Assembly (NCBI RefSeq): GCF_042427575.1
Contig: NZ_JBHMFD010000008.1
Location: 1 to 45,924 of the forward strand
Length of the DNA stretch: 45,924 nt
Source of the DNA: Bergeyella porcorum
GTDB taxonomy: Bacteria > Bacteroidota > Bacteroidia > Flavobacteriales > Weeksellaceae
Direction of reading: 5' to 3'
Shown: positions 14,905 through 23,742 of the stretch, piece after piece
Numbering within the stretch: position 1 is the first letter of the stretch
Layout: every line of letters begins with the position of its first letter
Position numbers and translations under genes: made by a program
Notes under the pieces: generated by a model
Databases searched by the model: none
Told to the model about the DNA's origin: nothing
The model's input: only the letters and a program-made list of their open reading frames with translations

Positions 14905-16512
14905 ATGAAGAACATTAAAATCATTCAGGAACTACACAACCTTGGTATTACAGGGTATCACGAGGTGTCATACAACCCAAGCTATGAGGAGCTTTATCAA
15001 GCCGAGATTTCAGAGAAAAACCAAGGTTTTGAGAGAGGAGTGGTTACAGAATCTGGTGCGATAGCTGTGAAAACAGGTATCTTTACAGGTCGTTCGCCTA
15101 AAGATAGATACATCGTAAAAGATGATGTTACTAAGGATACTATCCACTGGGATGGTGCGGTGAATAAGCCTACAACGCCAGAGATTTTTGCACATTGTAA
15201 AGATTTGGTTTTAAAACAACTTTCTACTTCTAAAAAATTGTATGTAGTAGATGCATTCTGTGGAACCAATCCAGACACAAGACTGAAAGTGAGATTTGTG
15301 ATGGAGGTGGCTTGGCAAGCACACTTTGTGACTAATATGTTCATCCGTCCATCTGTATATGAGTTGGAAAACTTTGGTGAGCCAGATTTCGTTGTAATGA
15401 ACGGTTCTAAAACTACTAACCCAGATTGGGAAGCTCAGGGATTAAACTCTGAAAACTTTGTGATGTTTAACCTTACAGAGAAAATCCAAATCATTGGTGG
15501 TACTTGGTATGGTGGTGAGATGAAGAAAGGAATGTTTGCTATGATGAACTACTACTTACCATTGAAAGGTATGGCTTCTATGCACTGTTCTGCCAATGTA
15601 GGCGAAAAAGGTGATGTAGCATTGTTCTTTGGTCTTTCAGGAACAGGAAAAACTACACTTTCTGCAGACCCTAAGCGTTACCTCATTGGTGATGATGAGC
15701 ACGGATGGGATAATAATGGGGTATTCAACTACGAAGGAGGTTGCTACGCAAAAGTGATTGACCTAACGCAAGAGAAAGAACCAGACATCTTTAGAGCGAT
15801 TAAGAGAGATGCACTTCTTGAAAACGTAGTAGTGAACGAAAGCAATGGAGAAATAGACTATAAAGATAACTCTATCACGGAAAATACCAGAGTTTCTTAC
15901 CCTATCTACCATATCAATAAGATTGTATTGCCTTCTAAGGCAGGGCACGCAAGCAAGATTGTATATCTTTCAGCTGATGCTTTTGGAGTATTGCCCCCAG
16001 TATCTATATTGAATGAAGACCAAGCACAATACCACTTCTTATGTGGATATACTTCTAAGTTGGCTGGAACAGAAAGAGGAATTACAGAGCCTCAGCCGTC
16101 ATTCTCGCCAGCGTTTGGTGAAGCGTTCTTAACATTGCACCCAACAATGTATTCTAAAACATTAATTGGTAAAATGAAGGAGCACGGAGCAAAAGCGTAT
16201 TTGGTAAATACAGGATGGAACGGAACAGGTAAGAGAATTTCCCTTAAAGATACCAGAGCGATTATTGATGCCATTATAGATGGTACCATTGATAACGCAG
16301 AGAAGACTGTAGTGCCAATTATGAACCTAGAGATTCCTACATCATTACCAAATGTAACAGAAGGAATTCTAGACCCAAGAAATACTTACAACGATGTGAG
16401 TGAGTGGGAAGCTAAGGCTAAAGATTTGGCAGCGAAGTACATTAAAAACTTCGAGCAATATTGCGATAACGATGAGGCTAAGAGACTAGTTGCTGCTGGA
16501 CCTCAATTGTAA
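14905..16512 (+). CDS. pckA: Phosphoenolpyruvate carboxykinase (ATP)
   Basis: Converts oxaloacetate and ATP to phosphoenolpyruvate, CO2 and ADP, linking the TCA cycle to gluconeogenesis. The 535-residue protein shows TGRSPKDRY (61-69, substrate Arg), the P-loop GLSGTGKTTLS (243-253) and the metal-binding GDDEHGW (262-268), which together mark the ATP-dependent class. The start MKNIKIIQEL is A-rich upstream and family-like. It is transcribed alone between its own promoter and a strong terminator. Confidence 0.97.
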   Translation: MKNIKIIQELHNLGITGYHEVSYNPSYEELYQAEISEKNQGFERGVVTESGAIAVKTGIFTGRSPKDRYIVKDDVTKDTIHWDGAVNKPTTPEIFAHCKDLVLKQLSTSKKLYVVDAFCGTNPDTRLKVRFVMEVAWQAHFVTNMFIRPSVYELENFGEPDFVVMNGSKTTNPDWEAQGLNSENFVMFNLTEKIQIIGGTWYGGEMKKGMFAMMNYYLPLKGMASMHCSANVGEKGDVALFFGLSGTGKTTLSADPKRYLIGDDEHGWDNNGVFNYEGGCYAKVIDLTQEKEPDIFRAIKRDALLENVVVNESNGEIDYKDNSITENTRVSYPIYHINKIVLPSKAGHASKIVYLSADAFGVLPPVSILNEDQAQYHFLCGYTSKLAGTERGITEPQPSFSPAFGEAFLTLHPTMYSKTLIGKMKEHGAKAYLVNTGWNGTGKRISLKDTRAIIDAIIDGTIDNAEKTVVPIMNLEIPTSLPNVTEGILDPRNTYNDVSEWEAKAKDLAAKYIKNFEQYCDNDEAKRLVAAGPQL

Positions 16513-16541
16513 TAAATAATATTTATGTTTAATTGTGATTA

Positions 16542-16570
16542 AAGCGAGAGCCTTTGGTTCTCGCTTTTTT
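16542..16570 (+). terminator. Rho-independent terminator of pckA
   Basis: AGCGAGAGCC and GGTTCTCGCT pair around TTT, followed by six T residues. The mirrored A run is short, so it mainly serves the plus strand. Confidence 0.8.
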
Positions 16571-16588
16571 ATAAATGAATATTTTATA

Positions 16589-17353
16589 CTACGATTGTTT
16601 CTGTCTTAAAACTTCATAGCAGCCGATGGCAACGGCATTGCTCAGGTTGAGGGAATCTATGGTGCCCGCCATTGGGATGAGGGTGTTTTCGCCTTTTCCT
16701 TTCCAAAAATTGGATAATCCAGAGTGTTCTGTCCCAAAGAGAAGAGCAGACTTTTTATTAAAATCTTTTTGATGGATAGGCGAGGCGTCTTCACTCATTA
16801 TAGTAGTGAAAATTTGAAACTGGTGCTTTTTAAGAAAGGCGAGGAAATCCTCATTGCTGGTTTGAAAAACCGTCATTCCAAAAAGGCAACCCACGCTAGA
16901 ACGGATCACATTGGGATTGTATAAATCTGTCTTACCATCACATACCACCAAAGCATCAATGCCGAAAGCTTCGCAACTTCTAAGAATAGCTCCCAGATTG
17001 CCAGGTTTTTCTATACCTTCTATGGCGATAATAGTAGCGTTGTTTTTAGGTTGGAAGGTATTGAGGTCTGAATTTTTGGTTTTGTAAATTCCAATGATGC
17101 CTTCTGAACTTCCTCTATAGGCCACTTTTTCATACACTTTTTCTGACAGCCAATGGATTTTTCCACTAGGGATAGTGCCATTGTAAAGCGTTTCGCAGAT
17201 GTAAAATTCTACCGCTTCAAAATCAAATTGTAATGCCCGTTGGTTTTCTTGGATACCTTCAACAATGAAGACTGCATTTTTTTTTCGGTATCGATTATCC
17301 GAGCTGAGGCGTATAAGGTGTTTTATTTTATCGTTTTGTAGGCTTTCTATCAT
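16589..17353 (-). CDS. TrmH/SpoU-family RNA 2'-O-methyltransferase
   Basis: A SPOUT-class methyltransferase that would modify a ribose of tRNA or rRNA using S-adenosylmethionine. An N-terminal substrate-binding part (VFIVEGIQENQRAL near residues 28-41) is followed by the knotted catalytic domain with the three usual motifs: EGIEKPGNLGAILRSCEAFG, NPNVIRSSVGCLFG and IPMAGTIDSLNLSNAVAIGC. The start at 17353 (MIESLQNDKIKH) gives 254 residues and avoids overlap with the rmuC stop at 17358; the frame is open to 17392. It is 4 nt after rmuC, in an operon with it. The target nucleotide cannot be told. Confidence 0.9.
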   Translation of the reverse strand: MIESLQNDKIKHLIRLSSDNRYRKKNAVFIVEGIQENQRALQFDFEAVEFYICETLYNGTIPSGKIHWLSEKVYEKVAYRGSSEGIIGIYKTKNSDLNTFQPKNNATIIAIEGIEKPGNLGAILRSCEAFGIDALVVCDGKTDLYNPNVIRSSVGCLFGMTVFQTSNEDFLAFLKKHQFQIFTTIMSEDASPIHQKDFNKKSALLFGTEHSGLSNFWKGKGENTLIPMAGTIDSLNLSNAVAIGCYEVLRQKQS

Positions 17354-17357
17354 ATCT

Positions 17358-18854
17358 TTAATTGCTTGTGTTATTAATAGACGGCTTTGCACTATCTATC
17401 AAACTTTGCGGAAGCTCCTTTTTGTTTTTGATGCCCAATGATTTCATTTTTTGAGTTTGAGCGATGAGATTGTCGCGTCCGTCGTAGAGTTGTTTGTAGG
17501 CATCGGTATAAGAAGCTTTGGCTTGGTCGATGTTTTTGCCTACTTTTTCGAGGTTTTCTACAAATCCTACAAATTTGTCATAGAGTTTTGCACCTCTTTC
17601 GGCAATTTCAATGGCATTTCGGTTTTGGTATTCGCGTTTCCAAAGGTCTGCAATGAGTTTTAGCGAAGTGATGAGGTTGCTCGGATTGAGAAGGAGTATT
17701 CTCCTTTCGTAAGCAAAGTTCCACAGGTTTTGGTCGGCTTGCATAGCCGCGATATAGGCGGGTTCGCTTGGGATAAACATCATTACAAAATCGAGTGATT
17801 TGCCATAATCGTCGTATGCTTTTTGCGAAAGTTGTACAATGTGGTTTTTCACAGAAGCTAAGTGTTGATTGCTTTTGATGTGATAAACTTCAGGGTCGGT
17901 TTCGTCTACCAATTCGGTAAAAGCAGTGAGCGATACTTTAGAATCGATGATGACATTTCTTTCGTCGGGGTATTTTACCACGGCATCTGGGCGCATTTTT
18001 TTTCCTGAAAATTCTGAAAACAACGCCTTGTTGTCTTCGTCTTTTAATTGGTGTTCTAGAAAATATTCTCTACCTTTTACCAATCCTGATTTTTCTAAAA
18101 TGCTTTCCAAAATCATTTCGCCCCAATTGCCTTGTGTTTTGCTTTCACCTTTTAAGGCACGGGTGAGTTTTTTGGCGTCTTCGGATATTTGTTGGTTGAG
18201 TTGGGCGAGTTCTTTTACTTTTTCTCCTAGAGAAAAGCGTTCTTTTGCTTCTTTGTCGTAAGTTTCACTTACTTTGTTTTTCAGTTCTGCAATTTTCTCC
18301 TGAAAAGGTTCTAAGATAGATTTTAGATTTTGCTGATTTTGTTCGGTGAATTTTTCTGTTTTTTCCTCTAGGATTTTATTTGCCAAGTTTTGAAATTCTA
18401 CTTTTGCGATTTCTTGCATCTTTGCGATTTCCTCCTTTTGCGATTCGAGCAGTTGGTGAAGGTTGTGGTTTTGGGCAGAGAGTTCGGATTTTTTTGCCAT
18501 TAAATCTTGTTTCTCAATTGTCAATAGTTGGATTTGTGAAAGATGCTCGTTGTTGGCATTTTTCAAGTCGTTTAGCGATTGATTTTTGCTTTCCAAGTCC
18601 GTAGCGAGTTTGATGAAAGAGTTATTTGTTTCTTCCAATTTGGTTTGCAAATCTTGCAGACTGCTGTTTTGAGATTGTAGCAATTCGTGTTGCTCTCTTA
18701 TTTTGGCAGCAAGGTTATCTCTTTCGCTTTCGGTTTTGATAAAGCGTTGGTTGAGTTCCTCGTATTTAGCACGAGAAACGGCGTTGGACTTTGTGATAAA
18801 AAAAACGATGATGGCTCCAATAATACCACCTAAAAGCAAGTAAATGATTTCCAT
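17358..18854 (-). CDS. rmuC: DNA recombination protein RmuC
   Basis: RmuC limits inversions at short inverted repeats and has a PD-(D/E)XK-like nuclease fold. The 498-residue protein starts with one membrane helix (about residues 2-20), then a long coiled coil rich in Gln, Glu and Lys (about 30-225), then the conserved domain: GNWGEMILESILEKSGL, RPDAVVKYPDERNVIIDSKVSL (Asp and Lys of the nuclease-like core) and FVMMFIPSEPAYIAAM. The length is typical. It is the first gene of the rmuC/methyltransferase operon, divergent from the ribosomal operon. Confidence 0.95.
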   Translation of the reverse strand: MEIIYLLLGGIIGAIIVFFITKSNAVSRAKYEELNQRFIKTESERDNLAAKIREQHELLQSQNSSLQDLQTKLEETNNSFIKLATDLESKNQSLNDLKNANNEHLSQIQLLTIEKQDLMAKKSELSAQNHNLHQLLESQKEEIAKMQEIAKVEFQNLANKILEEKTEKFTEQNQQNLKSILEPFQEKIAELKNKVSETYDKEAKERFSLGEKVKELAQLNQQISEDAKKLTRALKGESKTQGNWGEMILESILEKSGLVKGREYFLEHQLKDEDNKALFSEFSGKKMRPDAVVKYPDERNVIIDSKVSLTAFTELVDETDPEVYHIKSNQHLASVKNHIVQLSQKAYDDYGKSLDFVMMFIPSEPAYIAAMQADQNLWNFAYERRILLLNPSNLITSLKLIADLWKREYQNRNAIEIAERGAKLYDKFVGFVENLEKVGKNIDQAKASYTDAYKQLYDGRDNLIAQTQKMKSLGIKNKKELPQSLIDSAKPSINNTSN

Positions 18855-19012
18855 AATTGCAAAAATAGGAGTTTTATGGTAAATGGAGTTGTTTTGGGCT
18901 TGAGAAATTCATCAATTGAGTTTTATGAAGGCGTCAAGTTGGAAATCTTTGAGCGAAATGGAAACGGTAATTGTGTAAATGCTTAATTTTCAAAATATTT
19001 TTATGGAAAAAT

Positions 19013-19042
19013 TTGGAGTTTTAAAAAATATTCATATCTTTG
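19013..19042 (+). promoter_or_regulatory. Sigma-A promoter of the ribosomal-protein operon
   Basis: TTG at 19013-19015 and TATCTTTG at 19035-19042 with 19 nt between, a near-ideal Bacteroidetes promoter. It gives a leader of about 90 nt before rplC. Confidence 0.75.
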
Positions 19043-19069
19043 CACACTCATTTTAGGGGCGAAGTGTGC
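19042..19069 (+). promoter_or_regulatory. Leader hairpin of the ribosomal operon
   Basis: GCACACT (19042-19048) and AGTGTGC (19063-19069) are perfect complements at the predicted 5' end of the mRNA. In other bacteria r-protein leaders bind a product such as L4 to repress the operon. A similar role here is a guess. Confidence 0.35.
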
Positions 19070-19139
19070 CTTATGTGATAAAGAAATCGCTTCAAAACCT
19101 TGATGAAAAGTGTAAATAAACTAACTATATTTTATAATA

Positions 19140-19763
19140 ATGTCAGGTATTATTGGAAAAAAAATCGGGATGACTTCCCTGTTTAACGAAGAAGGAAAAA
19201 ACATTCCTTGTACGGTTATTCAGGCGGGGCCTTGCTCGGTTTTACAGGTCAGAACCGTAGAAAACGATGGCTATGTAGGCTATCAGTTAGGTTTCGATGA
19301 CAAGAGTGAGAAGAACGTTGGAAAGGCGTTGGCTGGTCATTTTAAAAAGGCTGGTTCTACTCCTAAGGCTAAGTTGGTAGAATTCCACCATGGATTCGAC
19401 GACTTAAAAGTAGGAGACGAAGTGAAAGTGAATCTTTTCTCTGAAGGAGAGTTCGTAGATGTTACGGGGACTTCTAAGGGTAAAGGTTTTCAAGGGGTAG
19501 TGAAGAGACACGGGTTTGGTGGTGTTATGCAGCAAACTCACGGTCAGCACAACAGATTGAGAGCTCCAGGTTCTATTGGTGCGGGGTCTGACCCATCGAG
19601 AGTATTCAAAGGTATGAGAATGGCCGGAAGAATGGGAGGTAAGCAAGTAACAGTGCAAAACCTTCAGGTGTTAAAAGTAGATGAAGAACAAAATCTTTTA
19701 GTAGTAAAAGGTGCTGTTCCGGGAGCTAAAAATTCATATGTAATTATCAGAAGATGGAACTAG
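19140..19763 (+). CDS. rplC: 50S ribosomal protein L3
   Basis: Early-assembly protein that binds 23S rRNA and reaches towards the peptidyl-transferase centre. The 207-residue protein has the L3 start GIIGKKIGMTSLF and the long central loop with HGFGGVMQQTHGQHNRLRAP and GMRMAGRMGG (about residues 122-165). It is the first gene of the operon here; rpsJ, which precedes rplC in most bacteria, is absent. It overlaps rplD by 10 nt. Confidence 0.97.
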   Translation: MSGIIGKKIGMTSLFNEEGKNIPCTVIQAGPCSVLQVRTVENDGYVGYQLGFDDKSEKNVGKALAGHFKKAGSTPKAKLVEFHHGFDDLKVGDEVKVNLFSEGEFVDVTGTSKGKGFQGVVKRHGFGGVMQQTHGQHNRLRAPGSIGAGSDPSRVFKGMRMAGRMGGKQVTVQNLQVLKVDEEQNLLVVKGAVPGAKNSYVIIRRWN

Positions 19764-20383
19764 TAGTATTAAATACACAAGGAAAAGAAACCGGAAGAAA
19801 GGTTACTTTGGATGATTCAGTTTTCGGAATCGAGCCAAATCAGCACGCGGTTTACCTAGAAGTAAAGCAATACCTTGCTGCTCAGAGACAAGGAACGCAT
19901 AAATCAAAGGAAAGAAGCGAGATTACAGCTTCTACAAAGAAACTTAAGAAGCAAAAAGGATCTGGTTCTGCGAGATACGGGGATATTAAATCTCCTGTAT
20001 TCAAAGGAGGGGGTAGAGTATTCGGACCTAAGCCAAGAGATTACAGATTCAAATTGAATAAAGCTCTTAAGAGATTGGCGAAGAAATCTGTTCTTTCTCA
20101 GAAAATGAGAGATAACAGCATTAGAGTTTTAGAAGATATGAGTTTTGAGGCTCCTAAGACTAAAGATTTCATCAGCGTATTGAACGCTTTGGAATTGAAC
20201 GGTAAGAAGTCTTTGTTCATTCTTCCTGAAGCAAATAAGAATGTATATTTATCTTCAAGAAATTTACCAAAAGCTAAAGTTTTGAACTATAACGAGATTA
20301 GTTCTTATGACTTAGTAAATGCAGGTGAGATTGTATTCTTCGAAGGTGCAGTAGAAAAATTCCAGGAAAATTTAAAGAAATAA
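19754..20383 (+). CDS. rplD: 50S ribosomal protein L4
   Basis: Binds 23S rRNA; its extended loop lines the peptide exit tunnel, where changes can give macrolide resistance. The loop here is KKQKGSGSARYGDIKSPVF (about 63-81), without obvious disruption. In enterobacteria L4 also represses its own operon. 209 residues. The start overlaps the end of rplC by 10 nt, so the two are coupled. Confidence 0.97.
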   Translation: MELVVLNTQGKETGRKVTLDDSVFGIEPNQHAVYLEVKQYLAAQRQGTHKSKERSEITASTKKLKKQKGSGSARYGDIKSPVFKGGGRVFGPKPRDYRFKLNKALKRLAKKSVLSQKMRDNSIRVLEDMSFEAPKTKDFISVLNALELNGKKSLFILPEANKNVYLSSRNLPKAKVLNYNEISSYDLVNAGEIVFFEGAVEKFQENLKK

Positions 20384-20386
20384 ATC

Positions 20387-20674
20387 ATGTCAGTTATTAT
20401 TAAACCAGTAATTTCAGAAAAAGCAAACTATCTTACAGATCTTAGAGGAGCTTATTCTTTCTTGGTAGATACTAAGGCGAATAAAATTCAAATCAAAGAT
20501 GCTGTAGAAGCGGCTTATGGTGTAAAAGTAGCAGGCGTTAGAACAATGATTTATGCTCCTAAGGTTTCTGCAAAATACACGAAAAAAGGTCTTCAAGTAG
20601 GAAAGACTAATAAATTGAAAAAAGCAATTGTAACCCTTGCAGAAGGTGAGGTAATTGATATTTTTTCAGTATAA
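20387..20674 (+). CDS. rplW: 50S ribosomal protein L23
   Basis: Lies at the exit of the peptide tunnel and is the docking site for trigger factor and SRP. The 95-residue protein starts with the family motif IIKPVISEKANYL and has ANKIQIKDAVEAAYGVKV. It follows rplD by 3 nt and is followed by a 95-nt gap holding a REP-like hairpin. Confidence 0.96.
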   Translation: MSVIIKPVISEKANYLTDLRGAYSFLVDTKANKIQIKDAVEAAYGVKVAGVRTMIYAPKVSAKYTKKGLQVGKTNKLKKAIVTLAEGEVIDIFSV

Positions 20675-20681
20675 AAAGCTT

Positions 20682-20724
20682 TAGGCAGTACGCTGTAAGC
20701 ATTAGCTTAGAGCCTACTGCTTAT
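20682..20724. repeat. REP-like hairpin inside the ribosomal operon (family A, copy 1)
   Basis: TAGGCAGTACGCTGTAAGC and GCTTAGAGCCTACTGCTTA pair with about four mismatches. The same motifs TAGGCAGTAYGC and AGCCTAYTGCTTA occur, on the opposite strand, at 25582-25632. Confidence 0.6.
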
Positions 20725-20769
20725 CGTTATTTAGATAATTAAATAATTTATTAATCATAAACAATAGTA

Positions 20770-21591
20770 ATGTCTGTTAGAAAATTAAAACCTATCACCC
20801 CGGGACAGAGATTCAGAATTGTAAACAATTTTGAGGAAATTACTACCAATAAGCCAGAGAAGTCTTTGACGGTTGGTATTAAGAAATCAGGTGGGCGTAA
20901 CAATACAGGTAAGATGACCATGCGTTACACCGGAGGTGGACACAAAAAGAAATACAGAATTATCGACTTCAAGAGAAACAAATTCGATGTTGAAGCTACG
21001 GTAAAATCTGTAGAGTACGATCCAAATAGAACTGCGTTCATCGCTCTATTGGAATACGCAGATGGAGAGAAGAGATACATCGTTGCTCCAAATGGTATCA
21101 AAGTAGGGCAGAAAGTAGTATCTGGAGAGTCTGTAGAGCCTAATGTTGGAAATGCAATGAAACTGAAGAGCATTCCATTGGGAACTGTAATCTCTTGCAT
21201 TGAGATGAGACCTGGGCAAGGTGCTATCTTGGCAAGATCTGCAGGTTCTTCAGCTCAGCTGACTTCAAGAGAAGGGAAATATGCTATCGTAAAGCTTCCT
21301 TCAGGAGAATCTAGAATGATTCTTACAGAATGTATCGCTATGGTAGGTTCTGTATCCAACGGAGACCACCAGCTTACAGTTTCTGGTAAAGCAGGTAGAA
21401 GCAGATGGCTTGGTAGAAGACCTAGAACAAGAGCGGTAGTAATGAACCCAGTAGATCACCCAATGGGTGGTGGTGAAGGACGTTCTTCTGGAGGTCACCC
21501 AAGATCTAGAAACGGTAAACCAGCTAAAGGTTATAAAACTAGAAAGAAAAATAAAGTGTCTAACCGTTATATCGTATCTAAAAGAAAATAA
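20770..21591 (+). CDS. rplB: 50S ribosomal protein L2
   Basis: One of the largest and most conserved rRNA-binding proteins, needed for subunit joining and peptidyl-transferase activity. 273 residues; visible are KSGGRNNTGKMTMRYTGGGH (about 39-58), the SH3/OB central part, and the conserved C-terminal NPVDHPMGGGEGRSSGGHP with the catalytically implicated His. It is followed by rpsS after 2 nt. Confidence 0.97.
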   Translation: MSVRKLKPITPGQRFRIVNNFEEITTNKPEKSLTVGIKKSGGRNNTGKMTMRYTGGGHKKKYRIIDFKRNKFDVEATVKSVEYDPNRTAFIALLEYADGEKRYIVAPNGIKVGQKVVSGESVEPNVGNAMKLKSIPLGTVISCIEMRPGQGAILARSAGSSAQLTSREGKYAIVKLPSGESRMILTECIAMVGSVSNGDHQLTVSGKAGRSRWLGRRPRTRAVVMNPVDHPMGGGEGRSSGGHPRSRNGKPAKGYKTRKKNKVSNRYIVSKRK

Positions 21592-21593
21592 TT

Positions 21594-21872
21594 ATGGCAA
21601 GATCGCTTAAAAAAGGACCTTTCATTGCACATCATTTAGATAAGAAGGTTCAGGCAAATATAGAGTCTGGTAAGAAGACAGTAATTAAAACATGGTCTAG
21701 AGCATCTATGATTTCTCCAGACATGGTAGGACAAACCATCGCAGTACACAACGGTAAATCTTTTATCCCGGTATATGTTACTGAGAATATGGTAGGACAT
21801 AAGTTAGGCGAATTTTCTCCGACAAGATCTTTCAGAGGTCACGGTGGTAACAAAAATAAAGGAAGCAGATAA
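21594..21872 (+). CDS. rpsS: 30S ribosomal protein S19
   Basis: Small-subunit head protein that pairs with S13 near the A-site tRNA. The 92-residue sequence MARSLKKGPFIAHHL with GHKLGEFSPTRSFRGHGGNK at the C-terminus is diagnostic. It lies between rplB (2 nt) and rplV (5 nt). Confidence 0.97.
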   Translation: MARSLKKGPFIAHHLDKKVQANIESGKKTVIKTWSRASMISPDMVGQTIAVHNGKSFIPVYVTENMVGHKLGEFSPTRSFRGHGGNKNKGSR

Positions 21873-21877
21873 TCATT

Positions 21878-22276
21878 ATGGGATCAAGAAAACAAGATAG
21901 TGCAATCGCTAGAAAAATGGCGAACAAAGATGTAGTAAAAGCTCGTCTTAATGACTGCCCTTCTTCTCCTAGAAAAATGAGACTCGTTGCTGATATCATC
22001 AGAGGAGAGAAAGTGGATAAAGCTTTGTATATTCTTAAATATTCTAAGAAGGAAGCTTCAAACAAGTTGGAAAAACTTCTTCTTTCTGCAATTGCTAATT
22101 GGCAAGTGAAAAATGAAGGAGCTGACATAGAAGAAGCAAACCTTATCGTGAAAGAAATATATGTAGATAGTGCAAGACAATTGAAGAGACTAAGGCCAGC
22201 ACCACAAGGTAGAGGGTATAGAATCAGAAAAAGATCAAACCACGTTACATTAATATTAGGTAATAAAGAAAATTAA
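21878..22276 (+). CDS. rplV: 50S ribosomal protein L22
   Basis: Binds all domains of 23S rRNA; its beta-hairpin lines the exit tunnel. 132 residues with CPSSPRKMRLVADIIRG (about 26-42), the hairpin RPAPQGRGYRIRKRSNHVT near the end. The N-terminus is about 15 residues longer than in E. coli; a later Met (MANKDVV, residue 14) could be the real start. Confidence 0.95.
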   Translation: MGSRKQDSAIARKMANKDVVKARLNDCPSSPRKMRLVADIIRGEKVDKALYILKYSKKEASNKLEKLLLSAIANWQVKNEGADIEEANLIVKEIYVDSARQLKRLRPAPQGRGYRIRKRSNHVTLILGNKEN

Positions 22277-22284
22277 TACAAGGT

Positions 22285-23007
22285 ATGGGACAGAAGACAA
22301 ATCCAATTGGTAACAGATTAGGTATCATCAGAGGATGGGATTCTAACTGGTTTGGCGGAAACGATTATGGAGACAAAATCGCAGAAGACTACAAAATCAG
22401 AAGATACCTTGAAGCAAGATTATCTAAAGCAGGAGTTTCTAGAATCTACATAGAGAGAACTCTAAAGTTAGTAACCGTTACTATCACTACTGCAAGACCA
22501 GGTCTTATCATCGGTAAAGGTGGACAAGAGGTTGATAAACTTAAAGAAGAGTTGAAAAAATTAACTGGGAAAGAAGTTCAAATCAACATCTTTGAAATCA
22601 AAAGACCAGAGCTAGACGCTGTACTAGTAGCAGATAGCATCGCGAAGCAAATCGAAAACCGTATCTCTTATAGAAGAGCTGTGAAAATGGCTATCGCTTC
22701 CACAATGAGAGTAGGAGCAGAAGGAATCAAAGTGATGATTTCTGGTCGTTTGAACGGTGCAGAGATGGCAAGAAGCGAATCTTTCAAAGAAGGAAGAATT
22801 CCATTGTCCACTTTTAGAGCAGATATCGATTATCACATCGGAGAAGCTTTAACGCAGTACGGAAAACTTGGAGTGAAAGTTTGGATTATGAAAGGAGAAG
22901 TTTACGGAAAAAGAGAACTTACTCCACTAGTAGGCCAGCAACAAAAGAAATCTTCAGGTAGAGGCGATAGAGAAAGAAGACCAAGAAGAAATAATAACAA
23001 TAATTAA
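22285..23007 (+). CDS. rpsC: 30S ribosomal protein S3
   Basis: Forms the mRNA entry tunnel with S4 and S5 and contributes to helicase activity. The 240-residue protein has the family start MGQKTNPIGNRLGIIRGWDS, a KH domain with GLIIGKGGQEVDKL (about 73-86), and an Arg/Asn-rich tail. It is followed by a 103-nt gap with tandem ATCTAAC repeats. Confidence 0.97.
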   Translation: MGQKTNPIGNRLGIIRGWDSNWFGGNDYGDKIAEDYKIRRYLEARLSKAGVSRIYIERTLKLVTVTITTARPGLIIGKGGQEVDKLKEELKKLTGKEVQINIFEIKRPELDAVLVADSIAKQIENRISYRRAVKMAIASTMRVGAEGIKVMISGRLNGAEMARSESFKEGRIPLSTFRADIDYHIGEALTQYGKLGVKVWIMKGEVYGKRELTPLVGQQQKKSSGRGDRERRPRRNNNNN

Positions 23008-23071
23008 TCAGAAGTTAGAGTCGAGAAATTAGAAATTAGAACTTCCGTTACAAGAACTGATTGAAAATTTT

Positions 23072-23106
23072 ATCTAACATCTAACATCTAACATCTAACA
23101 TCTAAA
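23072..23106. repeat. Tandem ATCTAAC repeats in the rpsC-rplP gap (family B)
   Basis: Four exact 7-bp units ATCTAAC and a fifth partial one. Complementary TTAGA motifs (GTTAGAG, ATTAGAAATTAGAA) lie 30-50 bases upstream, so the gap can fold. Similar TTAGA...TCTAA sequence occurs at 27750-27843 and 30920-30985. Confidence 0.65.
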
Positions 23107-23110
23107 AATT

Positions 23111-23536
23111 ATGTTACAACCAAAAAGAACCAAATTCCGTCGTGTTCACAAGATGAAGATGAAAGGAAATGCGCAAAGAGGAGCACAACTTGCGTACGGA
23201 ACTTTCGGCATCAAAGCTTTAGACGGAGCTTGGATCACAGCAAGACAAATCGAAGCAGCTCGTATCGCTGCAACGAGATATATGAAGAGAGAAGGGCAAC
23301 TATGGATTAAAATATTCCCAGATAAGCCGATTACTAAAAAACCAGCCGAAGTAAGGATGGGTAAAGGTAAAGGTGCTGTAGAATATTGGGTAGCCGTAGT
23401 AAAACCAGGAAGAGTAATGTTTGAAGTAGGAGGCGTTCCTTATGAAGTAGCGAAGGAAGCTTTGAGACTTGCCGCTCAAAAACTACCAGTAGTTACTAAA
23501 TTTGTAGTCGCAAACGATTTTGTTAAACCTGAATAA
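23111..23536 (+). CDS. rplP: 50S ribosomal protein L16
   Basis: Contacts A-site tRNA and 5S rRNA on the large subunit. 141 residues: MLQPKRTKFRRVHKMKMKG, then FGIKALDGAWITARQIEAAR and GKGKGAVEYWVAVVKPGRV. Starts directly after the tandem repeats and precedes rpmC by 9 nt. Confidence 0.97.
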   Translation: MLQPKRTKFRRVHKMKMKGNAQRGAQLAYGTFGIKALDGAWITARQIEAARIAATRYMKREGQLWIKIFPDKPITKKPAEVRMGKGKGAVEYWVAVVKPGRVMFEVGGVPYEVAKEALRLAAQKLPVVTKFVVANDFVKPE

Positions 23537-23545
23537 TTTTGAACA

Positions 23546-23731
23546 ATGAAAAAAGCTGACATCAAAAATTTAAGCGCAGGTGATTTACAAAATAAACTTG
23601 CAGAACTAAAAGCTGAATACACAAAGCTTACATTAGCTCACAAAATCAGCCCGATTGAAAATCCAATCCAAATCAGAGATTTGAGAAAGACGATTGCAAG
23701 AATTAATACAGAGTTAACTAACAAACAATAA
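23546..23731 (+). CDS. rpmC: 50S ribosomal protein L29
   Basis: Small two-helix protein at the tunnel exit beside L23. 61 residues, with LSAGDLQNKLAELKAEYTKL and the conserved end NPIQIRDLRKTIARINTEL. Located between rplP and rpsQ, as is universal. Confidence 0.95.
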   Translation: MKKADIKNLSAGDLQNKLAELKAEYTKLTLAHKISPIENPIQIRDLRKTIARINTELTNKQ

Positions 23732-23742
23732 TTTCATTTACA

